NCBI GenBank assembly: GCA_934435195.1
Contig: CAKSAJ010000008.1
Location: 1 to 64,000, forward strand
Source of the DNA: an uncultured Schaedlerella sp.
GTDB lineage: Bacteria > Bacillota > Clostridia > Lachnospirales > Lachnospiraceae
Direction: 5' to 3'
DNA length: 64,000 nucleotides
The translations under genes and the position numbers were made by a program. This document shows, piece by piece, positions 17,365 to 26,511 of this stretch. Each line of letters begins with the position of its first letter. Positions within the stretch are counted from its first letter, which is position 1. Under the pieces are notes generated by a model. That model saw only the letters and a list, made by a program, of their open reading frames with translations, did no database searches and was not told where the DNA came from.

Positions 17365-18675
17365 ATGAAAAAGCACACAAACAGATGGATAAAAATTTGC
17401 TGCGTGGGAATTGTTATAGTACTTGTTCTGCTCGTTGGATTCATGAGCTTAAAACAATTTTCCGGACGTTCAGGTGAGGAAACTGTTGATATGCAAAAAA
17501 AGGTTGAACTTCCAATTCTGATTTCCGGTGGAGATGCATCATGGAAATCCTGTGTTTCTAAAGTCGCAGAGAAATATATGAAGGAGCATCCGGAAGTAAA
17601 AGTGGAGGTACGGGCAGCTACGACCAAAAAAAATAAAGACTATGCGAAAGCACTTCTGGAAGAAGAAGCACTTGGAAATTTCCAGGGAATTGTCGAGATG
17701 AAAAACGCAGTAATTTATGCAGAAAAGGAAAAGATACTGCCATTACCGAAAGAACTTACGAAAGAGATGCGTGCGGTGGATGAAGTACAAGGGAAAGTCT
17801 ATAGTATTTCAAGATATTATACTGGCAGATGTTTTCTTTATAACAAAAAGATATTTCAAGAATATGGACTGGAAGAACCACAGACATATGAAGAATTTCT
17901 TAACATATGTAAAACGTTGAAAGAACATGGAGTTACCCCATTAACAGTTGGAGGAAAAGACTTGTGGCATCTTGGAAAGTGGAGTAACGGCCTATTTAAG
18001 AAAGATGTACAGATAGAAAATCCGGACTGGTTGGAAAAATGTAGCCAGGGGAAGGTTGCTTGGACAGATAAAGAACCAGAGAGGATGCTGACAGATTTTC
18101 AAAATCTCTTTACGAGTGGGTATGTAGTATCCGATTTTGCAGAGACAGAGGATGCCGGGACAATCGAAAAGCTTGTTCAATCAGAAGCAGCGATGTTATA
18201 TTCTGAAACAACACTCTTTTCGCAGGTGATGAAAGCAGATTCTGACTTTGAACTTGGATATTTCTTTTTCCCAAATGATGAAAGTGAGCCACAGGCTGAA
18301 TTGGACAGTTCCTGGGGATGGACAATTGCAACTTCAACAGAAGGGACAAAAGTTTATGATGCAGCAGTTGATTTTCTGAAATTTTATTATAGAGAAGATA
18401 TCTACCAGGAGGTATTGCAGGAGATGAATGGAATCTCATCATTGAAAAAGGCAATAACATATGAGGCAATTCCAGTGCAGAAACAGTTATTAGAACAGGT
18501 GAAGAAGAATGCACAAATTGAAAAAGATGTTTGGACACAACCGGAAGTGCCAGAAGGGTTTTCTAATTTGTTGCACCAGAACATGCGTAGCATGGCAGTG
18601 GGAGAACAATCAGTTGAAGAGACTGCAGAGTATCTTGAACAAGGATGGAGAAGATTAAGTGAAGAAGAAAAATAA
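17365..18675 (+). CDS. Membrane-anchored extracellular solute-binding protein (sensor-associated)
   Basis: A 436-residue family-1 solute-binding protein fold: GDASWKSCVSKVAEKYMKEHPEVKVEV, a type-1 SBP central motif around YNKKIFQEYGLEEPQTYEEFLNICK, and SWGWTIATSTEGTKVYDAAVDFL. The N-terminus has one hydrophobic segment (about residues 11-31) but no lipobox cysteine after it, so it is probably an uncleaved anchor. No ABC permease genes are nearby. Its end overlaps the histidine kinase start by 17 bases. Together these suggest it delivers a sugar signal to the kinase rather than serving transport. Confidence 0.8.
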   Translation: MKKHTNRWIKICCVGIVIVLVLLVGFMSLKQFSGRSGEETVDMQKKVELPILISGGDASWKSCVSKVAEKYMKEHPEVKVEVRAATTKKNKDYAKALLEEEALGNFQGIVEMKNAVIYAEKEKILPLPKELTKEMRAVDEVQGKVYSISRYYTGRCFLYNKKIFQEYGLEEPQTYEEFLNICKTLKEHGVTPLTVGGKDLWHLGKWSNGLFKKDVQIENPDWLEKCSQGKVAWTDKEPERMLTDFQNLFTSGYVVSDFAETEDAGTIEKLVQSEAAMLYSETTLFSQVMKADSDFELGYFFFPNDESEPQAELDSSWGWTIATSTEGTKVYDAAVDFLKFYYREDIYQEVLQEMNGISSLKKAITYEAIPVQKQLLEQVKKNAQIEKDVWTQPEVPEGFSNLLHQNMRSMAVGEQSVEETAEYLEQGWRRLSEEEK

Positions 18676-20461
18676 GCTGTTTTTTGGTCTGTTTGCAAAA
18701 CTATCTGTTTCATACATAATCATAGGTTTGATTCCTATTTTTTTGATCAGTGCGTTTTTTTTGAAAAGATTAACAGACAATGTAGAAAAAATTATGTTGA
18801 GTGATGCAGAGATGGTTTTACAATCTACTACATCAACGCTGGATACTGTGATAAATGAATGGAAAGAAGATACAGAGAACATTTATGACATAACGGATAT
18901 TCAGGAAGAAAATATTGTAAGTATTGTGCTTAATCCGTCAATCACACAAAAAGAAAAAAGCAGAAAAATTTGTGATTTAATGGGTGGTTTCAATACATTA
19001 AGTGGAATAAGAAGTGTACGATATTTAGATGCACAAGGTAATTTATCCTATATTTGTCAATCAGTTGGGAAATTAATGAATCAACAAGAGATGGATCAAT
19101 GGAAGGCGAAGGAGATGCGGAATCGGAGCAAAGGAAACGCAATGATGCTCGAAGGGTTACATTTAGATAGTTATTTTACAAATAGCAATGATGAAGTTGT
19201 TACAGTAAAGAGAAATGTGTTTGATGTAAGCAATCTTGACAGCATGGAAAATTTTTTAGGAACATTTTATTTTGATATCAGTGCCGATACAATAAAAGAG
19301 CAGTTTCAAGGAATCCATCTGGGAGAGCATAGTACATTTTTTATTGTAGATCAGGTAGGAAATACAATTTATCAGGAAGAGAATCAAGAATTATCAAATA
19401 AGTGCAGAAAAGAAATTCGAATTCAGAAAAAAGAAGCAGCAATGTTGACAGATGAGGAAAACTATTATCTGTATTGCAAGAATAAGGATTCTGGCTGGAC
19501 ATGTATTTTACGTGTTTATAGGGGAGATATCCTGGCTAATGTTTATGATACAAGAAATTATATTCTGTCAATTGTTCTTATGGGTTCGCTTGTACTTCTT
19601 ATGATGTATCTGGGATTTTCAAAGAAACTTAGCTATCCAATTCAAAATCTGAAAAAAGGAATGGAACAGATTCAAGAAGGTAATCTAGATACAAGGGTAG
19701 AAGTAAAAGGAAAAGATGAAGTAGGTGTTCTTGCAGAAGGACTGAATCAGATGGCAAGCCAGTTATCAATGTATATTGACCGGGTATATGGTGCAGAGAT
19801 CAAACAGAAAGAAGCTGAATTAAATGCCTTGAAAACGCAGATAAAGCCACATTATCTTTATAATACGTTGGACATTATCCGTATGACAGCGATGAAACAT
19901 GAAGACAGGGAAACAGCAGAGATGCTTGAAAGTCTTGCAAGGCAATTGCGTTACCTGATGGGGGAAGAAAAGGAAATGGTTTCGTTAGAGCAAGAGTTGG
20001 ATAATATTCGGGACTATTTTCAGATGATGCGTATTCGATATGAAGGAAGAATTTCTTTGAACATTACAGTGCCGGAATCTTTGCGTGAGATTGCTGTTTT
20101 GAAATTGCTGGTACAGCCTGCGGTAGAAAATGCAGTTAAGCATGGATTGAAAGAAAAAGATGGGCAGGGTAGTGTATGGATATCGGCAAATCGAAAAGCA
20201 GAGAAGGTTGAAGTGACGGTTATGGATGATGGTGTAGGTATGGATACAGAACAATTGGAGGCTATACGGAAACGAATTTCAGCTGGAACAAAAGAGTTGC
20301 ACAACCCAGAAAAGGGTGGGGTAGGACTTGTAAACGTAAATGAACGAATCCAGAATCGATATGGATGTCAATATGGAGTACAGATTGAAAGTACAAAGGG
20401 AGCCGGAACGATTGTTATAATCTGTATTCCGTATCTTTCAGAAGGAGAAAAGGATGTATAA
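18659..20461 (+). CDS. Sensor histidine kinase, YesM type
   Basis: A 600-residue membrane kinase. It has TM1 at about residues 12-32, an extracytoplasmic sensor region (about 35-295), TM2 at about 300-322, and a HAMP linker (LKKGMEQIQEGNLDTRVEVKG). The His_kinase domain has the phospho-acceptor in IKPHYLYNTLDIIRM, and the ATPase domain has AVENAVKHGL (N box), MDDGVGM (G1) and GGVGLVNVNERI (G2). It starts with GTG inside the end of the binding-protein gene and overlaps the response regulator by 8 bases, so all three are translationally coupled. It probably senses a carbohydrate outside the cell. Confidence 0.93.
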   Translation: MKKKNKLFFGLFAKLSVSYIIIGLIPIFLISAFFLKRLTDNVEKIMLSDAEMVLQSTTSTLDTVINEWKEDTENIYDITDIQEENIVSIVLNPSITQKEKSRKICDLMGGFNTLSGIRSVRYLDAQGNLSYICQSVGKLMNQQEMDQWKAKEMRNRSKGNAMMLEGLHLDSYFTNSNDEVVTVKRNVFDVSNLDSMENFLGTFYFDISADTIKEQFQGIHLGEHSTFFIVDQVGNTIYQEENQELSNKCRKEIRIQKKEAAMLTDEENYYLYCKNKDSGWTCILRVYRGDILANVYDTRNYILSIVLMGSLVLLMMYLGFSKKLSYPIQNLKKGMEQIQEGNLDTRVEVKGKDEVGVLAEGLNQMASQLSMYIDRVYGAEIKQKEAELNALKTQIKPHYLYNTLDIIRMTAMKHEDRETAEMLESLARQLRYLMGEEKEMVSLEQELDNIRDYFQMMRIRYEGRISLNITVPESLREIAVLKLLVQPAVENAVKHGLKEKDGQGSVWISANRKAEKVEVTVMDDGVGMDTEQLEAIRKRISAGTKELHNPEKGGVGLVNVNERIQNRYGCQYGVQIESTKGAGTIVIICIPYLSEGEKDV

Positions 20462-22019
20462 GGTACTATTAATAGACGATGAAGCGGTAATTTTGGAAGG
20501 ATTAAAGAATTTGATTGACTGGGAAAAATTAGGGACAGTAATTGTTGATGTCGCAAAAGACGGAAAAGAGGGGGTGAAGAAAATCGAGCGACATAATCCG
20601 GATATCGTGATTTCAGATATTGCAATGCCAAATTGTTCTGGAATTGAATTGTTGAAGAGAACAGAAGAATTGGATATGGGAATCAAAGTAATTCTGTTAA
20701 GTGGATATCAGGAGTTTGAATATGCAAGGGCAGCAGTTCGTTATGGAGCAGTAGAGTATTTATTAAAACCAGTCAGTCCGGAAGAACTGGAGCGAGTGGT
20801 GATGAAAACGGTGGATCAGATTCGCGAAAAGGACTCGGTTCATGTATTACAGAGAAAGGACAGCCCAGAAGAATTATTGTTTCAACAGTCATTGTCAGGA
20901 GAAAAACCAGAGGTGCTTGTTAAACAAATCCGAGAAATTTCGTATACACAAAAGATACCGGGAGCAATTGGCGTTTCTGTGCGATTGTTATATCGAAATG
21001 TAAAAAATCAGGATGAAAATAGAAATCTGATTCGCTTTGAAATATATGAATTTATACAACAATGGCTTGCAGAAAGAAAGTGCGGAACGGTAATACGTAG
21101 GGAATATGCGACTTGTTATATTTTGTTGTATCTCGAGGAAGACAGAAAGAAGATTGCTCAGCTATGCAATACATTGGCAAAACAATTAAAAGAAGTCTAT
21201 AAAGTCGAGACAATTATTGGAACTGGTGGATGGACAGACGAATTAGGTAAAGTACTGTATTTGTATAAAACTGCAAAATTTTCTGGTGAACTATATTATT
21301 TTGAAGAGAAAAATTACATTGCATATGAAGAGATAAAGAAAGAATATTGTAGTTCAACTGAAGAGTATCAGAATAAAATTAAACAACTTTGTGTACAGAT
21401 TGCGACAGACTATCCTTCCATGGAAGTAGTTGGGAAAATTATAGAATGTACAAATCTTATTAGAAATATACATTATGGAAATAAAAATGCGGTTGTGAAC
21501 AGTGTAATATTAATGAACGGAGAAATTTATAACACATTGGAAGAGTGTGGATTGTTGGAAGAAAATTCCAGAGAGAAACAGGAAGAATTTCTGGAAAATT
21601 TGATGAAGAAGGGAACCTTTCAGGGAATGCAGAATCTGGTGCGGGAATATTATAACGGAATGTTTCTAAAATTACGTTTACTTGGTGGCAGAAGAGAATC
21701 ATCGGAAATTGTTAGAATCAAACAATATATCAAAGAACATTATCATGAAACGATTACGTTGGAAGAACTGGCGGATTATATTGGTATGAATCCATCTTAT
21801 ATGAGTGTATTTTTCAAGAAAGAGACCGGGCAAAATTATAAGAATTATCTTACAGAAATTCGAATGAAAGAAGCTATCCGTCTGTTAAATAGCACAGATA
21901 AGAAGAGTTATGAAATCGCAGAGGCGATAGGATATAAAGATATCAAACAGTTCAGAGAAAAGTTCCGGGAGTACTATGGGGTATCACCGCAAAAATATAG
22001 AAAAAAAGGGGAAAAATAA
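20454..22019 (+). CDS. Response regulator with AraC-type output, YesN type
   Basis: A 521-residue regulator. The N-terminal receiver (1-120) has acidic DDE, the phospho-acceptor Asp in DIVISDIAMPNCSG and the Lys in YLLKPVSPEEL. A linker of about 290 residues follows, then a C-terminal AraC double HTH (LEELADYIGMNPSYMSVFFKKE, YEIAEAIGYKDIKQFREKF, SPQKYRK). It pairs with the overlapping kinase. The likely targets are the PTS/glycosidase genes immediately downstream. Confidence 0.94.
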   Translation: MYKVLLIDDEAVILEGLKNLIDWEKLGTVIVDVAKDGKEGVKKIERHNPDIVISDIAMPNCSGIELLKRTEELDMGIKVILLSGYQEFEYARAAVRYGAVEYLLKPVSPEELERVVMKTVDQIREKDSVHVLQRKDSPEELLFQQSLSGEKPEVLVKQIREISYTQKIPGAIGVSVRLLYRNVKNQDENRNLIRFEIYEFIQQWLAERKCGTVIRREYATCYILLYLEEDRKKIAQLCNTLAKQLKEVYKVETIIGTGGWTDELGKVLYLYKTAKFSGELYYFEEKNYIAYEEIKKEYCSSTEEYQNKIKQLCVQIATDYPSMEVVGKIIECTNLIRNIHYGNKNAVVNSVILMNGEIYNTLEECGLLEENSREKQEEFLENLMKKGTFQGMQNLVREYYNGMFLKLRLLGGRRESSEIVRIKQYIKEHYHETITLEELADYIGMNPSYMSVFFKKETGQNYKNYLTEIRMKEAIRLLNSTDKKSYEIAEAIGYKDIKQFREKFREYYGVSPQKYRKKGEK

Positions 22020-22055
22020 GGAAACGACAATTGAAAAAGGGGGAGTTTTTAGAAG

Positions 22056-22090
22056 AGAGAGGTGTCTTTTTTAGACACCTCTCTTCGTTT
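22056..22090 (+). terminator. Terminator after the two-component operon
   Basis: A 12-bp perfect stem, AGAGAGGTGTCT (22056-22067) with AGACACCTCTCT (22073-22084), loop TTTTT, then TCGTTTATT. Confidence 0.8.
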
Positions 22091-22181
22091 ATTGAAGGGG
22101 AAACGGATAGCTGTTAAAGTACAGTCATACCATTTGAGAGACAAAGAAATGGACAGAAAATGAAAGGAGAGAGACGATAGT

Positions 22182-22676
22182 ATGATTAAAATGATGAGGG
22201 TAGATGATCGTCTGATTCATGGACAGGTTGCAGTAATGTGGACGAAGGAACTTGGTATTGAGAGGATTATTGTTGCAAGTGATAAAATTGCTGCAAATTC
22301 CATTCAGGTAAGTGCCTTAAAAATGGCAGCACCTGCAGGCGTGAAGGCAGCGATTCTTCCGATTGACAAAGCAGTTGGAATTTTGAACGATCCGCGAGCA
22401 GCAGCAATGAAGATTCTTGTAATCTCCAACACACCGGAAGATTTGTTAAAAGTAGCTGAGAAAATTCAGGAAAAACCGATTTTAAATGTTGCAAATTACG
22501 GACGAATCGGAGGAGGAAATCTTTCAGAAAAAATAAAAGTAACTGAGACAGTTTATGTGACAGAGCATGACAAAGAAGTGTTGAAATCAATTCGAGAGCA
22601 GGGGATAGAGATTATTCATCAGCCGCTTCCGAGTGATACAAGAGCAGATTTTATGAAAATACTGGAGGGAAAATAA
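22182..22676 (+). CDS. PTS mannose/fructose/sorbose-family EIIB component
   Basis: A 164-residue sorbose-type IIB protein. The active-site His is in VDDRLIHGQVAVMWTKELG (about residue 15), followed by the family patterns NVANYGRIGGG and ITVYVTEHD-like TVYVTEHDKE. It takes phosphate from EIIA and gives it to the sugar. The stop is followed one base later by the IIC start. It heads the second PTS transcription unit, with AAAGGAGAGAG before the start. Confidence 0.94.
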   Translation: MIKMMRVDDRLIHGQVAVMWTKELGIERIIVASDKIAANSIQVSALKMAAPAGVKAAILPIDKAVGILNDPRAAAMKILVISNTPEDLLKVAEKIQEKPILNVANYGRIGGGNLSEKIKVTETVYVTEHDKEVLKSIREQGIEIIHQPLPSDTRADFMKILEGK

Positions 22677-22677
22677 G

Positions 22678-23544
22678 ATGTTAACAAACGCAATAATTGT
22701 CGGATTGGTATTAATGTTTACCAAATTTTTTGACTGGTGGGGAAACACAATGTTCCAACGTCCAATCTTCTGTGTGTCTATTTTAGGAGCATTGCTTGGA
22801 CATCCAAAAGAGGGAATCATGTTAGGAGCACAGTTGGAATTAGTATTCCTTGGAAATGTAAGTCTTGGCGGAGTAATGCCTTCTGACTTTACATTAGGTT
22901 CTATCTTCGGTGGTGCATTTGCTATGATGCTTGGCAGGGATCTTACAACAGCAATTACACTGGCACTTCCATTATCTGTATTGGGAACTCTCCTGTATTC
23001 AGGAATGAAGGTTGTTGTTACTTCCCTGGTACCGAAATTCGAAAGTCTGATTGCAAAGAAGAATATCAAAGGATTTAAGAAACTTTGGATCGCTCAGTTC
23101 TGCATGTTTCATCTTTGCTATTTCTTGCTTGGATTCTTATGTATCCTGGCAGGAACAGATGCAGTAAAAACTTTTGTAGAAATGATCCCTGCATGGATTC
23201 AGAGCTCTATGACTGTTGCATCAACAATGCTTCCGGCACTTGGTATGGCATTACTTTTGAAATCATTATGGACAAAAGAGAACTGTCCATATTATTTCCT
23301 TGGATTTGGAATGGGTGCATTCTTAATCTACAACAATGTAACAGGAGCTACATTTGCTGATGGAGTAGTGACATTGACAAATGCAAATACAAAAATTCTT
23401 TCACTTGTTACGATTTCATTTATTGGAGCAGCAATCGCAGCACTTATCATTTTCCATGAGTTGGAAAAAATCAAAACAAGTAAAACAGTACAAATAGCAG
23501 CTTCAACAACTCTGGATGAAAGCGAGGATTTCTTTAATGATTAA
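22678..23544 (+). CDS. PTS mannose/fructose/sorbose-family EIIC component
   Basis: A 288-residue membrane permease of the EII-Sor/mannose IIC family with about eight hydrophobic segments. Conserved sequence includes DWWGNTMFQRPIFCVSILGALLGHPKEGIMLGAQLELVFLGNVSLGG in its N-terminal half. With IID it forms the sugar channel. It overlaps the IID reading frame by a few bases. Confidence 0.93.
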   Translation: MLTNAIIVGLVLMFTKFFDWWGNTMFQRPIFCVSILGALLGHPKEGIMLGAQLELVFLGNVSLGGVMPSDFTLGSIFGGAFAMMLGRDLTTAITLALPLSVLGTLLYSGMKVVVTSLVPKFESLIAKKNIKGFKKLWIAQFCMFHLCYFLLGFLCILAGTDAVKTFVEMIPAWIQSSMTVASTMLPALGMALLLKSLWTKENCPYYFLGFGMGAFLIYNNVTGATFADGVVTLTNANTKILSLVTISFIGAAIAALIIFHELEKIKTSKTVQIAASTTLDESEDFFND

Positions 23545-24403
23545 TGCAATGACGACAGATGTATCATCTGCAAAAAATACAAAACTTACAAAAGGACAGA
23601 AAAAACTGGTCGGTTCCGTATTCTGGCGTTCAATGTGGTTGATGTTCTGTACCTCTTATACAAAACAGCAGGGAGTAACATTTGGCTGGACAATGATTCC
23701 GTATCTGGAAGAAATTTATGGAAAAGAGACAGATGAATTCTATGCAGCAATGGAAAGACATCAGGACTTCTTCAATACAACACCAGGTATGTCACCATTT
23801 ATCTTCTCTCTCGTTATCTCAATGGAGAAAGAGAGAAAAGCAGCATTGGATGCAGGAAGAGAATTTGATGATTCGTCTATTGAAGCAATTAAAGTAGCAT
23901 TGATGGGACCATTTGCAGGAATTGGAGATTCTATTTATTCAGGAGCGTTAAGAATCATTGCAACAGGTATTGCGTTGGGCTTCTGCCAGCAGGGCTCATG
24001 GCTTGGACCGATTCTCTTTGCCTTTATTTATAACATTCCAAACGTATTGATTCGATACTTTGGAGCAATGTTCGGACTGAAACTTGGAAGTACATATATT
24101 GCAAAAGCACTGGAATCCGGAATGCTGAAAGCATTTACAAAAGGCTTCTCCGTACTTGGTCTGATTATGACAGGTGCGATGACAGCACAGTATGTAAGCT
24201 TTAAGACAACACTGACAGCGGACTTTGGAAATACAACATTTGTTCTTCAGAATGTACTGGATCAGATCATGCCGGGACTGCTTCCTCTTGGAATCACAAT
24301 CGGAACCTTCTGTTACCTGAGAAAGAAGAACAAGCCGGTTACAGTACTTGTAGCGATGTTTATTATTTCAGTTGTTCTTACATTACTTAAAGTTTGTGGT
24401 TAA
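23537..24403 (+). CDS. PTS mannose/fructose/sorbose-family EIID component
   Basis: A 288-residue EIID membrane protein (EIID-AGA family): FWRSMWLMFCTSYTKQQGVTFGWTMIPYLEEIY, GPFAGIGDSIYSGALRIIATGIALG, and about four C-terminal membrane segments. The ATG at 23537, overlapping IIC by 8 bases and preceded by GCGAGG, is preferred; the frame also opens at 23516. EIID-bearing PTSs near GH88 genes commonly import glycosaminoglycan or other amino-sugar/uronate disaccharides, so that class of substrate is inferred. Confidence 0.92.
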   Translation: MINAMTTDVSSAKNTKLTKGQKKLVGSVFWRSMWLMFCTSYTKQQGVTFGWTMIPYLEEIYGKETDEFYAAMERHQDFFNTTPGMSPFIFSLVISMEKERKAALDAGREFDDSSIEAIKVALMGPFAGIGDSIYSGALRIIATGIALGFCQQGSWLGPILFAFIYNIPNVLIRYFGAMFGLKLGSTYIAKALESGMLKAFTKGFSVLGLIMTGAMTAQYVSFKTTLTADFGNTTFVLQNVLDQIMPGLLPLGITIGTFCYLRKKNKPVTVLVAMFIISVVLTLLKVCG

Positions 24404-24444
24404 TTTAAGAAAGAAACCGGGAAATGTGTAGAAGCATTTCCTAT

Positions 24445-24480
24445 GAAAAGAGTTAGCGCGAAGCGTGTTAACTCTTTTCG
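24445..24480 (+). repeat. Hairpin between eiiD and GH88
   Basis: GAAAAGAGTTA (24445-24455) and TAACTCTTTTC (24469-24479) form an 11-bp perfect stem with a GC-rich loop. No T tail follows, so it is more likely an mRNA stability or processing site than a terminator. Confidence 0.65.
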
Positions 24481-24541
24481 TGCAATCTGTATGTTATAAA
24501 AAGTTAAGAAAAGAAAAATAGATTTGAAAGGTGGAAAAGCA

Positions 24542-25678
24542 ATGAAATTTAATCTCGAGAATGAAACACAGAAATGGGCAGAGGAAACTTATGAGAAGTT
24601 AAAAACAAAACTGTCAGCGGAGTGTGACAGAATTGGTTCAAAAATTCCATATATTGCAGAAGACGGTGTATACAAGGAGAATAAAGCAGAATCAGATATT
24701 ATCTGGTGGACGAATGGATTCTGGCCGGGTATGCTCTGGCAGATGTACCATGCAACAGGAGAAGAGAAGTACAGAACAGCGGCAGAAGGCGTTGAGAAAG
24801 AACTGGATCAGGCGTTTGACATTTATACAGGACTTCATCATGATGTAGGATTTATGTGGCTTCATTCAGCAGTTGCGGATTACAGAATTACAGGAAATGA
24901 GCGTTCCAAAGCACGTGGACTTCATGCAGCGCATCTTCTTGCAGGAAGATACAATCCGCGAGGAAGATTTATCCGTTCCTGGAACAGAGACCGTTCCGGC
25001 TGGGTTATTGTGGACAGTATGATGAACATCCAGCTTTTATTCTGGGCAAGAGATATTCTTGGTGATCCAAGATTTGAATATGTTGCAATGGACCATGCAG
25101 ATACAATTATGGAAAAGACAGTCCGAGGGGATGGTTCCTGCAATCATGTGATTGTATTAGATCCAACAAACGGAGTACTGCTTGACACACCGGGAGGACA
25201 GGGATATGAATCCGGTTCATCTTGGTCAAGAGGGCAGACATGGGCAATTTATGGATTTGCTTTAAGTTATCGCTATACAGGTAAGAAGGAATATCTGGAA
25301 ACGGCTAAAAAAGTGGCAAATTATTTTATTGCACAGACAGACCAGACCGGACATGTTGCATTAGTTGATTTCCGTGCACCGAAAGAACCGGTTTACTGGG
25401 ATTCTACAGCAGCGGTTTGTGCGGCATGTGGATTATTGGAAATTGCAGAGCATGTGGATGAATTTGAAAAACAGTTTTATGTAGATGCAGCAGTAAAGAT
25501 GTTGAAAGCAACGGATGAGAGATTCTGTAACTGGGCTCCGGAATATGATTCTATTGTTCAGATGGGATCCGGTTCATATCATACAGACCACGATAAACAT
25601 GTGCCAATTATTTATGGGGATTATTTCTTTATGGAAGCAGTACTTCGATTACTGGATAAAGATATCCTGATTTGGTAG
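24542..25678 (+). CDS. GH88 unsaturated glucuronyl hydrolase
   Basis: Cytosolic hydrolase of 378 residues, without signal peptide, that releases 4-deoxy-L-threo-hex-4-enopyranuronate from unsaturated disaccharides of glycosaminoglycan type. GH88 features are WWTNGFWPGMLWQMY, the first catalytic Asp in YTGLHHDVGFMWLHS, the second in GWVIVDSMMNIQLLFWA, SSWSRGQTWAIYGF and YWDSTAAVCAACGL. The ATG at 24542 lies after GGTGG; six more residues are possible from 24524. It follows the PTS genes, consistent with cleaving a PTS-imported disaccharide. Confidence 0.92.
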   Translation: MKFNLENETQKWAEETYEKLKTKLSAECDRIGSKIPYIAEDGVYKENKAESDIIWWTNGFWPGMLWQMYHATGEEKYRTAAEGVEKELDQAFDIYTGLHHDVGFMWLHSAVADYRITGNERSKARGLHAAHLLAGRYNPRGRFIRSWNRDRSGWVIVDSMMNIQLLFWARDILGDPRFEYVAMDHADTIMEKTVRGDGSCNHVIVLDPTNGVLLDTPGGQGYESGSSWSRGQTWAIYGFALSYRYTGKKEYLETAKKVANYFIAQTDQTGHVALVDFRAPKEPVYWDSTAAVCAACGLLEIAEHVDEFEKQFYVDAAVKMLKATDERFCNWAPEYDSIVQMGSGSYHTDHDKHVPIIYGDYFFMEAVLRLLDKDILIW

Positions 25679-25687
25679 GAGAATGGT

Positions 25688-26488
25688 ATGATTCGATTAA
25701 TATGTATAGATATTGACGGAACACTTTTGAATAGTTACAAAGAACTTCCGGAGGATAATCGTAAGGCAATCCATTATGCAATCCAAAAAGGAGCGATGAT
25801 TGTATTTGCAACCGGAAGAAGCAGACAAGGTGTTGAGTACTTATTTAAAAGTATTTCCTGTGATGAAAATGCAATTTGTCTAAACAGTGGATTAATTCTG
25901 TATCAGGGCGAAACAATTTATCAGAAGCAGATGAGTGAGCAGGTTGTGAAAAAAGTTATCAATTTGATGGAAAAGTATAATTCGCAGCTTTTTTTGACGA
26001 GCGAGAACGGCAATATTACTGTGGGAAGTCTTTCAGATAAGTTAAAAGCAGAAATGCAGCAGGGAAGTTTAAAAGGAAACTATCGGTTCTGTGAGAATTA
26101 TGAGGAGCTTCGCGGTGTGGTTTCGCAGACAAAAGTTTTGAAGATGGCGGTACAGGATTTTGAGGAAGAACGATTTGAACAACTGTATGGTGAATTGCAA
26201 AAGATAAAAGAGGTTTCTGTGTTGCGTTCAGATAAATTTTTTGTAGATATTATTCCTTACGACAGCGGGAAAGAAAAGGGAGTCGAGATACTTGCACAGT
26301 ATCTGGGAATTGCGCCGGAGGAACTTCTTTGTATTGGTGACAATGAAAATGATATTGCAATGCTAAGAGGTTCCGGAATTGGTGTTGCGATGGGGAATGC
26401 ATCAGAAGAGGTAAAACTTGCGGCAGATTATGTAACTGCGGACAATGACCATGCCGGAGTGGCAGAGGCAATTTATCGTTACATTTGA
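25688..26488 (+). CDS. HAD-superfamily (Cof-type) phosphatase
   Basis: A 266-residue HAD IIB hydrolase: CIDIDGTLLNS (nucleophile Asp), FATGRSRQGVEYL, and GDNENDIAMLRGSGIGVAMGNA (motif IV). It probably dephosphorylates a sugar phosphate. The gene begins 10 bases after the GH88 stop. Its place among PTS and hydrolase genes suggests a role in disposing of phosphorylated sugars, but the substrate is unknown. Confidence 0.85.
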   Translation: MIRLICIDIDGTLLNSYKELPEDNRKAIHYAIQKGAMIVFATGRSRQGVEYLFKSISCDENAICLNSGLILYQGETIYQKQMSEQVVKKVINLMEKYNSQLFLTSENGNITVGSLSDKLKAEMQQGSLKGNYRFCENYEELRGVVSQTKVLKMAVQDFEEERFEQLYGELQKIKEVSVLRSDKFFVDIIPYDSGKEKGVEILAQYLGIAPEELLCIGDNENDIAMLRGSGIGVAMGNASEEVKLAADYVTADNDHAGVAEAIYRYI

Positions 26489-26511
26489 AAATGTAAAAAG
26501 GAGGAATTAAA

